Notes under the pieces: model-generated | The model's input: only the letters and a program-made list of their open reading frames with translations | What the model was told of the DNA's origin: nothing | The model's database searches: none | Assembly: GCA_018333605.1 (NCBI GenBank) | Contig: JAGXSV010000022.1 | Location: 1 to 64,000, forward strand | Length of the DNA: 64,000 nt | Direction of reading: 5' to 3' | Source: Hydrogenophaga sp. | GTDB lineage: Bacteria > Pseudomonadota > Gammaproteobacteria > Burkholderiales > Burkholderiaceae_C | Made by a program: the position numbers and the translations under genes | In this document: one piece after another, positions 8,099-16,096 of the stretch | Layout of the letters: each line of letters begins with the position of its first letter | How positions within the stretch are numbered: position 1 is the first letter of the stretch

Positions 8099-9097
8099 TC
8101 ATTTCCACGGCCGGTGGTAGGCGCCCAGGGTGTGCTGCTGCCCCTCGGCCACCTGGTCGAGCGAGGCCATCCAGGCGCTTTTGGGCGTGTAGTGCTGGGG
8201 CTGGGCCTGGCAGTGGTCGATGGCCTCGCGCCAGACCTTCGTGACCTGGGCCACGTAGGCAGGGCTGCGCTGGCGCCCTTCGATCTTGATCGCCCGCACG
8301 CCCATCTGCAAGAGCTGCGGCAACAGCGAGAGCGTGTTGAGGCTGGTGGGCTCTTCGATCGCGTAGTAGCTGGTGTCGTTCTCGACGTCGAAGCGGCCCT
8401 TGCACAGCGTGGGGTAACCCGCGCTCTCGCCGGTGGCGTAGCGGTCGATCAGCACGCCGTTGAGCCGCGACTCCAGGCCCTTGGGCGTTTCCTGCCAGCG
8501 CACCGCCTTGGCGGGCGAACACACGCCGTGCGTGTTGGGCGACTCGCCGGTGACGTAGGACGAGAGCGCGCAGCGCCCTTCGACCATCACGCACAGGCTG
8601 CCGAAGCCGAACACCTCGATCTCCACCGGCGTCTTCTGCACCACCTGGCGCACCTGGTCGAGCGAGAGCACACGCGGCAGCACCGCGCGCGAGATGCCGA
8701 ACTGCCGGTGGTAGAGGTTGATCGCCTCCGGGTTGGTGGCCGAGCCCTGCACCGACAGGTGCAGCCGCAGCCGGGGGTGGCGCTGCGTGGCGTATTGCAT
8801 GAGGCCGGGGTCGGCCAGGATGACCGCGTCCACACCCAGGTTCACCGCCTTGTCCATCGCCTCTCGCCAGCGCTCCGGCTGCGCGGCCTGGGGGTAGGTG
8901 TTGAGCGCCATGAACACCTGGCAGTCGCGTGCGTGGGCGTAGGCCACGCCGCTGGCGATGGCCGCGTCGTCGAAGTTCAGGCCGGCGAAGTTGCGCGCAT
9001 TGGTGGCGTCGCGCAGGCCCAGGTAGACGCAGTTGGCGCCGTGGTCCACCGCGGCCTTCAGCGCGGGCAGGCTGCCGGCGGGGCAGACGAGGTCCAT
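8099..9097 (-). CDS. ubiU: UbiU, Fe-S subunit of the O2-independent ubiquinone hydroxylase
   Basis: The protein is 332 residues if it starts at 9097 (MDLVCPAGSL). The four cluster cysteines then fall at 169, 176, 193 and 232, the same numbers as in Escherichia coli UbiU. A longer frame opening at 9193 adds 32 residues without family resemblance. An FNR-type dyad centred at 9226.5 would place a class II transcription start near 9185, downstream of the 9193 codon, which also argues for the shorter protein. A second in-frame ATG at 9133 cannot be excluded. UbiU pairs with UbiV for anaerobic ring hydroxylation of ubiquinone precursors. Confidence 0.92.
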   Translation of the reverse strand: MDLVCPAGSLPALKAAVDHGANCVYLGLRDATNARNFAGLNFDDAAIASGVAYAHARDCQVFMALNTYPQAAQPERWREAMDKAVNLGVDAVILADPGLMQYATQRHPRLRLHLSVQGSATNPEAINLYHRQFGISRAVLPRVLSLDQVRQVVQKTPVEIEVFGFGSLCVMVEGRCALSSYVTGESPNTHGVCSPAKAVRWQETPKGLESRLNGVLIDRYATGESAGYPTLCKGRFDVENDTSYYAIEEPTSLNTLSLLPQLLQMGVRAIKIEGRQRSPAYVAQVTKVWREAIDHCQAQPQHYTPKSAWMASLDQVAEGQQHTLGAYHRPWK

Positions 9098-9219
9098 GGA
9101 GGCGGACCCGGGTGTCTTGGTGTCAAAGGCCATGGCTTGTCGAGTGGATCCGTTTTCGAGCGCGCCGCCATCCGCTGATGGAGCGGACATCAAGTTACCA
9201 GCGGCACCGCCTCCAAACC

Positions 9220-9233
9220 TTGACCCACGTCAA
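9220..9233 (-). promoter_or_regulatory. FNR/Anr-type binding site before ubiU
   Basis: The sequence is TTGAC-CCAC-GTCAA. It is a perfect dyad with a 4-base centre and matches TTGAT-N4-ATCAA in eight of ten positions. It lies 123 bp before the chosen ubiU start and behind the ric stop codon. This fits oxygen-controlled activation of ubiU. A weaker half-match (TTGAT-CTGG-CGCAA) lies at 9246-9259. Confidence 0.7.
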
Positions 9234-9270
9234 GGTGCTCATGGCTTGATCTGGCGCAAGCGGCTTGTTC

Positions 9271-9972
9271 TCAGGGGCAGCAGGCGGCCGCTTCGGGTTC
9301 AAACTGCGGAAACAGCAGGTTGTTTTCCAGGTGGATGTGGTTGATCAGGTCGTCCGACAGTTGGGCGATGCCGGCGTAGAGCGCGCGCCAGGTGTTGCAG
9401 GCGCCTGCAGGTGGTGTGGCGTCGCGGCTCAGGGCCATCAGGCGTTCCAGCTGTTCGCCGTGGCGGGTGTGCTCGTCGCGCATCACGGCAATGGGGTGCC
9501 GCACCATGGGCGTGCCGCCGGCCTTGAGCATGGGAAACAGCACGGCTTCTTCTTTTTCCATGTGCTCCAGCAACTCGGCCTCCATGGCCTCCAGGTGCGC
9601 GGCCAGGCCCACCGGCACGTCGGGACTGTCGCGGTGCACAGCCTCCACCCGGCGCGCCATGCGGATCAGTTCGGGCAGTTGCTCGCGGTGCACCGCGTGG
9701 TAACGCTCCAGGATGTGGTCGATCATGGCGCCGGGCGCCTGCGGCGCCGCTTGTGCGGCGGGGCGATCGAGCTGCGCGAGTTCGGCCAGCACCGTGTCCA
9801 GCGGCAGGCCCTTGGCCGCGCAAGCCGCTTGCAGGGCCACGTGGCCACCGCAGCAAAAGTCGAGTTTCAGACGGCGAAACACGGCAGTGGAGCCGGGCAG
9901 GTTGACGGCGATCTGCCCGATGGCTTGCTGGGCGCGGTCGTCGGTGGGGTGGTCCAGGGTGGTGTGGCTCAT
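9271..9972 (-). CDS. ric: RIC / YtfE di-iron Fe-S cluster repair protein
   Basis: This 233-residue protein has two parts. The N-terminal ScdA-type domain (about residues 10-65) contains LDFCCGGHVALQ. The hemerythrin-like four-helix domain (about 80-230) has di-iron histidines and glutamates in segments such as HMEKEEAVLFPML and INHIHLENNLLFP. RIC proteins restore Fe-S clusters damaged by nitric oxide or peroxide. A good ribosome site (AAGGAGC) precedes the ATG. It is transcribed away from nsrR across a shared region holding two NsrR-type operators, so it should be derepressed by NO. Confidence 0.92.
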   Translation of the reverse strand: MSHTTLDHPTDDRAQQAIGQIAVNLPGSTAVFRRLKLDFCCGGHVALQAACAAKGLPLDTVLAELAQLDRPAAQAAPQAPGAMIDHILERYHAVHREQLPELIRMARRVEAVHRDSPDVPVGLAAHLEAMEAELLEHMEKEEAVLFPMLKAGGTPMVRHPIAVMRDEHTRHGEQLERLMALSRDATPPAGACNTWRALYAGIAQLSDDLINHIHLENNLLFPQFEPEAAACCP

Positions 9973-9990
9973 GGTCTGTGCTCCTTAAAG

Positions 9991-10039
9991 ATTCATAAGA
10001 GATGAATATATTAACGCATAAAATTCATGCACCATGAAC
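9991..10039. promoter_or_regulatory. Two NsrR-type operators between ric and nsrR
   Basis: Two inverted repeats with 5-bp spacers lie in the only AT-rich stretch nearby. They are ATTCAT-AAGAG-ATGAAT at 9991-10007 and ATTCAT-GCACC-ATGAAC at 10023-10039. Spacing and half-sites match the known NsrR pattern (ATGCAT-N5-ATGCAT). One site probably serves ric and the other nsrR autoregulation. Confidence 0.8.
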
Positions 10040-10083
10040 CTTAAAAAACCGCAGAAGACCATCGGTCATTGGGAGGATGCGTC

Positions 10084-10566
10084 ATGCGCCTGACGAACTG
10101 GACCGACTACAGCCTGCGCGTGCTGATGTACTGCGCCGCCTGCGCGCAGCGTGACCAGCCCGCCACCATCAGCGAAATTGCCGAGGCCCACGGCATCTCG
10201 CGCAGCCACCTCACCAAGATCGTGATGACGCTCTCGGGCATGGGCCTGCTGGAAACCACGCGCGGGCGCGGTGGTGGCCTTCGTTTGCTCAAACCCGCCA
10301 AGGACATTGTGCTGGGCGACGTGGTGCGCCAGACCGAAACCGACTTCACGCAGGTGGAATGCTTCGACGCCGAGCACAACAGCTGCCGTCTCGACGGCTA
10401 TTGCCGGCTCAAAGGGGCGCTGCAGCAGGCCATGGCGAGCTACCTGCAGGTGCTGGACGGTGTGACGCTGGCCGACCTGGTGGCGCCCATGGCGCAGCCC
10501 CAGGGCGCGCGGCTGGGCCAGCCCATGCGCGTGGTGCCCGGGTTGCCGCGTCTGGCGTTGCTGTGA
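10084..10566 (+). CDS. nsrR: NsrR, nitric-oxide-sensing Rrf2-family repressor
   Basis: This 160-residue Rrf2-type regulator has a winged helix at residues 1-75 (MRLTNWTDYSLRVL; ISRSHLTKIVMTL). The cluster cysteines lie in VECFDAEHNSCRLDGYC (Cys-X7-Cys-X5-Cys), as expected for the NO-sensitive Fe-S cluster of NsrR. The start at 10084 is preferred over an ATG at 10069 because GGGAGG lies 8 bases before it and the family begins MRLT. It is divergent from ric, its likely target, over two matching operators. Confidence 0.93.
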   Translation: MRLTNWTDYSLRVLMYCAACAQRDQPATISEIAEAHGISRSHLTKIVMTLSGMGLLETTRGRGGGLRLLKPAKDIVLGDVVRQTETDFTQVECFDAEHNSCRLDGYCRLKGALQQAMASYLQVLDGVTLADLVAPMAQPQGARLGQPMRVVPGLPRLALL

Positions 10567-10631
10567 CGGTGGTTCGGGCCGGTGCCGTGAGCCCGGCACG
10601 TGTATCCGGACGCCAGGAAAGCCGCTAACCT

Positions 10632-12590
10632 ATGAACATGCCATCTAGCGCCTCCCTGTCCACCAAACTGGTTCGCCTCGGCGCCGGTTTTCTCATCGTG
10701 GCGCTGACCTCCATCGGGCTCACGCTGTGGGTCACCTGGCAGCTCGAAGGCGGCGCGGCCGCGGTCAACGAGGCTGGGCGCATGCGCATGCAAACCTGGC
10801 GCATCACCAGCGCGGTGCAGGCCCAGGCGCCACCGGCCGACGTGGTGGCCCTGGTGACCCAGTTCGATGAAAGCCTGGCCTTGCTGCGCAGCGGCGACCC
10901 GAGCCGCCCGCTGTTTGTGCCCTGGGAAGCGGGCGTCAGGCGCGAGTTCGCGTCGGTGCAGTCGCTCTGGCAGGTGCAGCGCAGCCTGTGGCTGCAAGGT
11001 GACGTCACCACCGAATCGGCCCAGCAGGGCGTGGGCGTGTTTGTGGACGCGATCGACCGCTTTGTGCATGCCATCGAAGACGAGCTTTCGGGCCTGACCG
11101 CCATCCTCAACCTGTTTCAGTTCCTCATGATGGCGCTGGCCATCGGGGGTGCCGTGCTCATGCTCTACACCGGCTACCGGTTTGTCATCAACCCGCTGGC
11201 CAACATGCGACAGGGTCTGCGCCAGCTGGAAGCGGGTGAGTTTTCGGTGCGGGTGGCGGTGAACACGCACGACGAATTTGGCCAGGTCGCGGCCGGCTTC
11301 AACCGCATGGCCGCCACGCTGCAGTCGCTGTACGAAGGGCTGGAGAGCAAGGTGGAGCTGAAGACGCGCCGCATTGAAGCGCAGCGCGCCCGGCTGGAGG
11401 CCTTGTACGAAGTGAGTGCATTTTTGGCCAGCGCCAACACCATCGAGGAGCTTTCGCGCGGCTTTTCGCAGCGCGTGCGCCAGGTGATGAAGGCCGATGC
11501 GGTGGCGGTGCGCTGGTCGGACGAAGCCAACCAGCGCTACCTGATGCTGGCGTCCGACTGCTTCCCGCAAGAGATGATGGAAGAAGAGCGCAGCCTGCTG
11601 GCCGGGGCCTGCGCTTGCGGCAACTTGCAGCCCGACGCGCGCACCCGCGTGATCCCCATCCACAGCCACGACGCAGCGCCCATGCGGCACTGTGCCAAGG
11701 TGGGCTACCAGAACGTGGTGAGCGTGCCGGTGCGCCTGCAGCAGCGGCTGATCGGCGAAATCGATCTGTTCTTTCGTGGCGAGATCGCGCTCAATGCCGA
11801 CGAAACCGAACTGCTGGACGCGCTGGCCAGCCACCTCGCCAGCGCCCTCGAGGGCCTGCGCGCTGCGGCCCTGGAGCGCGAGGCGGCGGTGGCTGAAGAG
11901 CGTGCCCTGATCGCCCGCGAGTTGCACGACTCGATCGCCCAGTCGCTGGCGTTTCTCAAAATCCAGGTGCAGTTGCTGCGCACGGCGGTCCAGAAAGAGC
12001 AGCCGGTGCAGGTGCAGACCACGCTGGACGAGCTGGACGTGGGCCTGCGCGAAAGCATCCACGACGTGCGCGAGTTGCTGGTGCACTTTCGCACCCGCAC
12101 CAATACCGACGACATCGAAGCCGCGCTGCAGGAAACCCTGCAGAAGTTCCAGCACCAGACCGGCCTGCCCACCCGCCTGCAGATGGACGGGCAAGGCCTG
12201 CCACTGCCGCCCGACGTGCAGGTGCAGGTGCTGCATGTGATTCAGGAAGCCCTGTCCAATGTGCGCAAGCACGCGGACGCCAGCCACGTCAGTCTGGAAG
12301 TCGCCAAGGGCGCCCGGTGGCGTTTCACCGTGCGCGACAACGGAACCGGTTTTGACGCCGCACACGTCCATGGCCCGACCCACGTGGGCATGAAAATCAT
12401 GCGCGAACGCGCCGAGCGCATCGGTGCCCAGGTGGAGGTGGCTTCTGCCCCCGCCGGCGGCACCGCCGTGACCCTGACCCTGCCGCCGTACCCCGTGGCC
12501 GCCAACGGCACGAGCACGCTGGGCCTGAACCTTCTGGCCGGCGCCCTTGCTGTACCTGCCGCTCCCGAGAACCGGATACCCACCCCATGA
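10632..12590 (+). CDS. narX: NarX-type nitrate/nitrite sensor histidine kinase
   Basis: The protein has 652 residues. A first membrane helix (about 15-37) is followed by a periplasmic sensor with a P-box-like nitrate motif (NEAGRMRMQTWRI, 46-58). A second helix near 160-182 and a HAMP segment come next. A central GAF-like module with a Cys pair (GACACGNL) leads to a HisKA_3 dimerisation helix with the phospho-acceptor H432 in ARELHDSIAQS, then an ATPase domain (VRDNGTGF). It controls nitrate respiration by phosphorylating NarL. It overlaps narL by 4 bp and lies directly before the transporter and narGHJI genes. Confidence 0.92.
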   Translation: MNMPSSASLSTKLVRLGAGFLIVALTSIGLTLWVTWQLEGGAAAVNEAGRMRMQTWRITSAVQAQAPPADVVALVTQFDESLALLRSGDPSRPLFVPWEAGVRREFASVQSLWQVQRSLWLQGDVTTESAQQGVGVFVDAIDRFVHAIEDELSGLTAILNLFQFLMMALAIGGAVLMLYTGYRFVINPLANMRQGLRQLEAGEFSVRVAVNTHDEFGQVAAGFNRMAATLQSLYEGLESKVELKTRRIEAQRARLEALYEVSAFLASANTIEELSRGFSQRVRQVMKADAVAVRWSDEANQRYLMLASDCFPQEMMEEERSLLAGACACGNLQPDARTRVIPIHSHDAAPMRHCAKVGYQNVVSVPVRLQQRLIGEIDLFFRGEIALNADETELLDALASHLASALEGLRAAALEREAAVAEERALIARELHDSIAQSLAFLKIQVQLLRTAVQKEQPVQVQTTLDELDVGLRESIHDVRELLVHFRTRTNTDDIEAALQETLQKFQHQTGLPTRLQMDGQGLPLPPDVQVQVLHVIQEALSNVRKHADASHVSLEVAKGARWRFTVRDNGTGFDAAHVHGPTHVGMKIMRERAERIGAQVEVASAPAGGTAVTLTLPPYPVAANGTSTLGLNLLAGALAVPAAPENRIPTP

Positions 12591-13312
12591 CCCAGCCCCA
12601 CACGCCCCGTATCCAGTTGCTGCTGGTGGACGACCACACCCTGTTTCGCCGTGGCCTGCGCGCCCTGCTGTCGCAAGACGAGCGTTTTGAGGTGGTCGCC
12701 GAAGCCGCCGATGCGGGCGAGGCCCTGCGCAGCGTGGAGCGCTACCGGCCCGACGCGACCCTGTTGGACAACCACCTGCCCGGTGTGCGCGGGGTGGACG
12801 CGGTTCGTGGGCTCAAAGAGGCCGCGCCCAACATGCGCATCCTGATGCTCACCGTGAGCGAGAACGAAGACGACCTGGCCGCAGCCTTGCAGGCCGGCGC
12901 CGACGGCTACCTGCTCAAAACGGTGGAGTCCGACCAGCTCGGTGACGCCATTGTCAAGGTGCTCGACGGTGAGTCGGTGATCAGCCCGGAGATGATGACC
13001 AAGCTGTTCAAGGCCTTTCGCAACCAGGCGCCCCGCCAGCCCCGTGCGCAGGACGGTGATGTGCCCACGGCAGCGGCGCCCCTGCAAGCGCCCGCCGCCA
13101 GCAAGGCCGACGGCCTGGCCCTGCTGTCGGCTCGCGAGCGCGAGATCCTCAGCTTGATCGCGCGCGGTGACAGCAACAAACTGATCGCCCGCGAGCTCGA
13201 CATCGCCGAAACGACGGTCAAGATCCATGTGCAGCACATTCTGCGCAAGCTCCACCTCACCTCGCGGGTGCAGGCGGCGGTGTACGCCGTGCACCAGGGT
13301 CTGCGCGGCTAA
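12587..13312 (+). CDS. narL: NarL-type response regulator
   Basis: The protein has 241 residues with a receiver domain (1-130). The acidic pair is in LLVDDHTLF, the phospho-acceptor is D61 in LLDNHLPGVRG, and the conserved lysine is in GYLLKTV. A proline- and alanine-rich linker and a LuxR-type helix-turn-helix (about 178-232, LSAREREILSLIARG) follow. It is co-translated with narX and should activate the nar genes in nitrate. The residue after the phosphorylated Asp is Asn where Leu or Val is more usual, which is probably a harmless variant. Confidence 0.92.
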   Translation: MTQPHTPRIQLLLVDDHTLFRRGLRALLSQDERFEVVAEAADAGEALRSVERYRPDATLLDNHLPGVRGVDAVRGLKEAAPNMRILMLTVSENEDDLAAALQAGADGYLLKTVESDQLGDAIVKVLDGESVISPEMMTKLFKAFRNQAPRQPRAQDGDVPTAAAPLQAPAASKADGLALLSAREREILSLIARGDSNKLIARELDIAETTVKIHVQHILRKLHLTSRVQAAVYAVHQGLRG

Positions 13313-13382
13313 GGCGCCACCCGCCCGCCGGGTTCCTGCGTGGGCATCGCACCGGTGGCATCACATCCCCTTGAGCGGCTGA

Positions 13383-13482
13383 GTAGTTCTTTAGGAGCAT
13401 GGCCACGCGCGGGTCATCGTTCGTGTGGAACGCGTCCGCGTGCCAAAGAAGGATGTTCAGACGGGCGCCGCCGCCGCACATT
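13383..13482 (+). promoter_or_regulatory. Leader before uspA-narK1, related to the narK2 leader
   Basis: The gap 13313-13615 holds no gene. Within it, GTAGTTCTTT, ATGGCC, GGATGTTC and CCGCCGCACA occur in the same order as GTAGTTCTTT, ATGGCC, GGATGTTC and CTGCCGCACA at 15878-15980 before narK2. The shared blocks suggest a duplicated control region. I found no convincing FNR dyad or perfect NarL heptamer in either copy. The nearest NarL-like match here is CTGAGTA, with one mismatch. Confidence 0.45.
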
Positions 13483-13615
13483 AGAACGGTCACCCTGGCC
13501 CGAATAAGGCTATTGCTCGCCGGGTTCCGTGTCTCCCGCCGACAGACCGCCGCCGCGTGGCGGCGTGCCGGGTCACGACAGGGCTGATCCGACCGTATCC
13601 ACTGGAGAAAACAAC

Positions 13616-14083
13616 ATGGAAGTCATGCTGGCTTACGACCATTCGCGCAATGCGCGCATCGCGCTGGACGCCGTCAAGCGGCTCTTCGCCCACCAGTTGC
13701 CCACCGTCACCCTCATTTCCGTCATCGAGGAACCCGGCAGCACCACCGACGCGGGCGACGAAATGTTCGACGCGCAGTTTCAGGAGCAAAAAGCCGGCGC
13801 CGAGGCGGCCGCAGCCGAACTGTCGGCCGCGGGCTTCCCCGCCAAGGTGCTGTTTGCCGAAGGCGATGCCCGAAAAATGATTTTGCGCGCCACCGAAGAG
13901 CGCCGCCCCGACGTGCTGGTGCTGGCCCGCCATTCCTACAAGCCCGACGGCAACTTCATCACGCGTCGGCTGGACGCGCTGGTGGAAGAGTTCGACCACA
14001 TGACTTTTGGCTCGGTCAGCGCCTTCCTGGCGCGCCGCGTCATGTGCCCGCTGCTGATCGTCCCCACCCACGGCGACGAGTAA
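13616..14083 (+). CDS. Universal stress protein (UspA family)
   Basis: This 155-residue single-domain Usp protein begins MEVMLAYDHSRNARIAL and ends with the family VMCPLLIVP strand. A GDARKMIL segment is present in the middle. The start at 13616 is favoured by the GGAGA ribosome site 8 bases upstream; a longer frame from 13529 has no family match. Usp proteins are often induced in anaerobic or stationary cells. It is placed just before narK1 and shares its transcript, suggesting co-induction in nitrate respiration. The molecular role is unknown. Confidence 0.85.
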   Translation: MEVMLAYDHSRNARIALDAVKRLFAHQLPTVTLISVIEEPGSTTDAGDEMFDAQFQEQKAGAEAAAAELSAAGFPAKVLFAEGDARKMILRATEERRPDVLVLARHSYKPDGNFITRRLDALVEEFDHMTFGSVSAFLARRVMCPLLIVPTHGDE

Positions 14084-14146
14084 ACCCGTAGCTGGTGTCG
14101 ACGGCACTCGCCGCCGAGCAGCCCCCATTCCTGTCTGAGGTTCATC

Positions 14147-15790
14147 ATGCAAGTCAGTGACCTGTTCCGGTTCAAAAACCCGGAGATCAAGGCGCTCCAC
14201 CTGACGTGGATTGCCTTCTTCATCTGTTTCTACGTCTGGTTCAACATGGCGCCGCTGGCGTCGTCGATGCTGCGGTCGGCCGAGTGGCTGACGCGTGACG
14301 ACATCCGCCTGTTTGCCATTGCGAACGTGGCCCTGACCATTCCGGCGCGCATCCTGATCGGCATGGCGCTGGACAAATGGGGTCCGAGGCGATGTTTCTC
14401 GTTGCTGCTGGTGGTGATGTCGCTGCCCACCTTCGCCTTCGCCTTTGGCGAAACCAAGATGCAGTTGCTTGTCTCGCGCCTGATCATGAGCTCGGTCGGC
14501 GCCAGTTTCGTGGTCGGTATTCACATGACCTCGTTGTGGTTCAAGCCACGCAGCATCGGCTTTGCCGAAGGCTTTTACGCTGGCTGGGGAAACTTCGGCT
14601 CGGCGGCTGCCGCCATGACGCTGCCCACCATCGCCCTCACGATGTTTGGTGGCCCGGATGGCTGGCGCTGGGCCATTGCCACCTCGGGCCTGGTGATGGC
14701 CGTCTACGGTGTTTTTTACTGGTTCGCCATCACCGACGGGCCGACTGCCGACACGCACAAGAAGCCGCGCAAGGTGTCCGCGCTGGAGGTCTCGAGCTGG
14801 CGCGATCTGGTGCTGTTGTGCATCTTCATCGTGCCCCTGGTTGGCATCCTTGCGATCTTGGTGTACCGGGTCCAGATGATGGGTTACATCGATGCAATGA
14901 CCGCCGGTTTCATGTACTTCGCCATTGCGGTGGTGGTGACGTATCAGGTCGCGCAGGCGATCCGGGTCAACGTACCGATCCTGAGAAAAGGCGTGCCCGA
15001 GGACGACAGGTACCCCTTCAAGTCGGTGGCGGCGCTGAACGTCACCTACTTCGCCAACTTCGGTGCCGAGCTGGCGGTGGTGTCGATGTTGCCCATGTTC
15101 TTTGAGCAGACCTGGAGCCTGAGCGCGGCCGCCGCTGGCCTGATTGCGTCGACCTTCGCCTTCGTCAACCTGTTCGCCCGACCCATGGGCGGCCTGGTGT
15201 CCGACCGCTTCGGCAACCGCCGATACGTCATGATGGCCTACATGCTGGGCATCGGCGTCGGCTTTGTGCTGATGGGCTTGCTGGACTCGACGTGGCCGCT
15301 GATTGTGGCGATCATCTTCACGATCTCGTGCTCGTTCTTCGTGCAGGGTGCCGAGGGCGCCACCTTCGGCATCATTCCCTCCATCAAGCGCCGCGTGACG
15401 GGGCAGATCTCGGGCATGGCCGGTGCCTACGGCAACGTCGGCGCGGTGTTTTACCTGTTCATCTTCACCCTGGTCACACCGCAGCAGTTCTTCTTCATCA
15501 TTGCCGGCGGCGCCTTCTTCAGCTGGTTGGTGTGCTACTTCTGGCTGGTTGAGCCCAAGGGGGGCTTCAGCGACGAGTACCTCGTGTCCTCGGTGGACCA
15601 GGCGATCGCCCAGGAGGTGCAGCAAAAACGCGAGACCGAGGCCGAAATTGCCCGTCTGTTCGCTGGCAGTGGCCGCGTGGAGCTGGCTGAAAAAGGAGAT
15701 GGCCTGATGCTCACCGCCCGCTTCAAGAGCCTGGAAGAACTGCGCGCCATTCTGGCCCGTGCCCAGCAGAACGGCATGGCACCCAAGTAA
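14147..15790 (+). CDS. narK1: NarK1-type nitrate transporter (MFS)
   Basis: This 547-residue major facilitator has about 12 membrane helices. The nitrate signature is at about 142-155 (GFYAGWGNFGSAAA) and the inter-domain MFS motif is in ALDKWGPRRC. The extended loop in the second half and the C-terminal tail of about 60 residues exceed the usual 430-470 residues. Type I members are thought to be nitrate/proton symporters that start nitrate respiration. It follows uspA by 63 bp and ends at a clear terminator, so it forms a short unit separate from narK2. Confidence 0.85.
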   Translation: MQVSDLFRFKNPEIKALHLTWIAFFICFYVWFNMAPLASSMLRSAEWLTRDDIRLFAIANVALTIPARILIGMALDKWGPRRCFSLLLVVMSLPTFAFAFGETKMQLLVSRLIMSSVGASFVVGIHMTSLWFKPRSIGFAEGFYAGWGNFGSAAAAMTLPTIALTMFGGPDGWRWAIATSGLVMAVYGVFYWFAITDGPTADTHKKPRKVSALEVSSWRDLVLLCIFIVPLVGILAILVYRVQMMGYIDAMTAGFMYFAIAVVVTYQVAQAIRVNVPILRKGVPEDDRYPFKSVAALNVTYFANFGAELAVVSMLPMFFEQTWSLSAAAAGLIASTFAFVNLFARPMGGLVSDRFGNRRYVMMAYMLGIGVGFVLMGLLDSTWPLIVAIIFTISCSFFVQGAEGATFGIIPSIKRRVTGQISGMAGAYGNVGAVFYLFIFTLVTPQQFFFIIAGGAFFSWLVCYFWLVEPKGGFSDEYLVSSVDQAIAQEVQQKRETEAEIARLFAGSGRVELAEKGDGLMLTARFKSLEELRAILARAQQNGMAPK

Positions 15791-15816
15791 GTCCGGGCGC
15801 ATGTTCGCTCACCGCC

Positions 15817-15843
15817 AAGGCCGTGTGTACCACGGCCTTTTTT
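15817..15843 (+). terminator. Intrinsic terminator after narK1
   Basis: A 9-bp perfect stem (AAGGCCGTG with CACGGCCTT) with a 5-base loop is followed by a T-run. It lies 27 bp beyond the narK1 stop and separates narK1 from the narK2-narGHJI operon. Confidence 0.88.
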
Positions 15844-15877
15844 CACGGGCGGCGGGCCATTGCGCAGGCTGCCAGGC

Positions 15878-15980
15878 GCGTAGTTCTTTTGAACGATGGC
15901 CGTGCGCCAGCCCATCGGTCTTTCAGACCGGTGCTGGCGCCCCTTTGAAGGATGTTCGCCGCAGCCGGCCTGCCGCACAG
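15878..15980 (+). promoter_or_regulatory. Leader before narK2-narGHJI, related to the uspA-narK1 leader
   Basis: The stretch 15791-16096 has no gene; it holds the terminator and this leader. Four sequence blocks in the same order as in the 13383-13482 leader suggest shared promoter ancestry. The leader also contains an inverted repeat, GGTCTTTCAGACC, at about 15917-15929. It is probably the main promoter region of the nitrate reductase operon. Specific FNR or NarL sites could not be assigned. Confidence 0.45.
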
Positions 15981-16096
15981 TCATGTTCACACCACGCCGC
16001 GCGTTTCGCACGCTGGCCGCAGCCCGGGAACCCCGCCGATGCGCCACCACCGTCCCCCGCCCGGCGAACCGATTTTTCCCCACAGGAGCCCCAGTC

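Noticed and set aside
9246..9259. Second FNR site before ubiU
   Set aside because: TTGAT-CTGG-CGCAA has a good left half but a poor right half. The dyad at 9220-9233 is far better, so this was not listed separately.
13313..13615. FNR and NarL sites before uspA-narK1
   Set aside because: TTGAGCGGCTGAG is not a dyad of the right form, and the NarL heptamer match has a mismatch. Not strong enough to annotate as sites.
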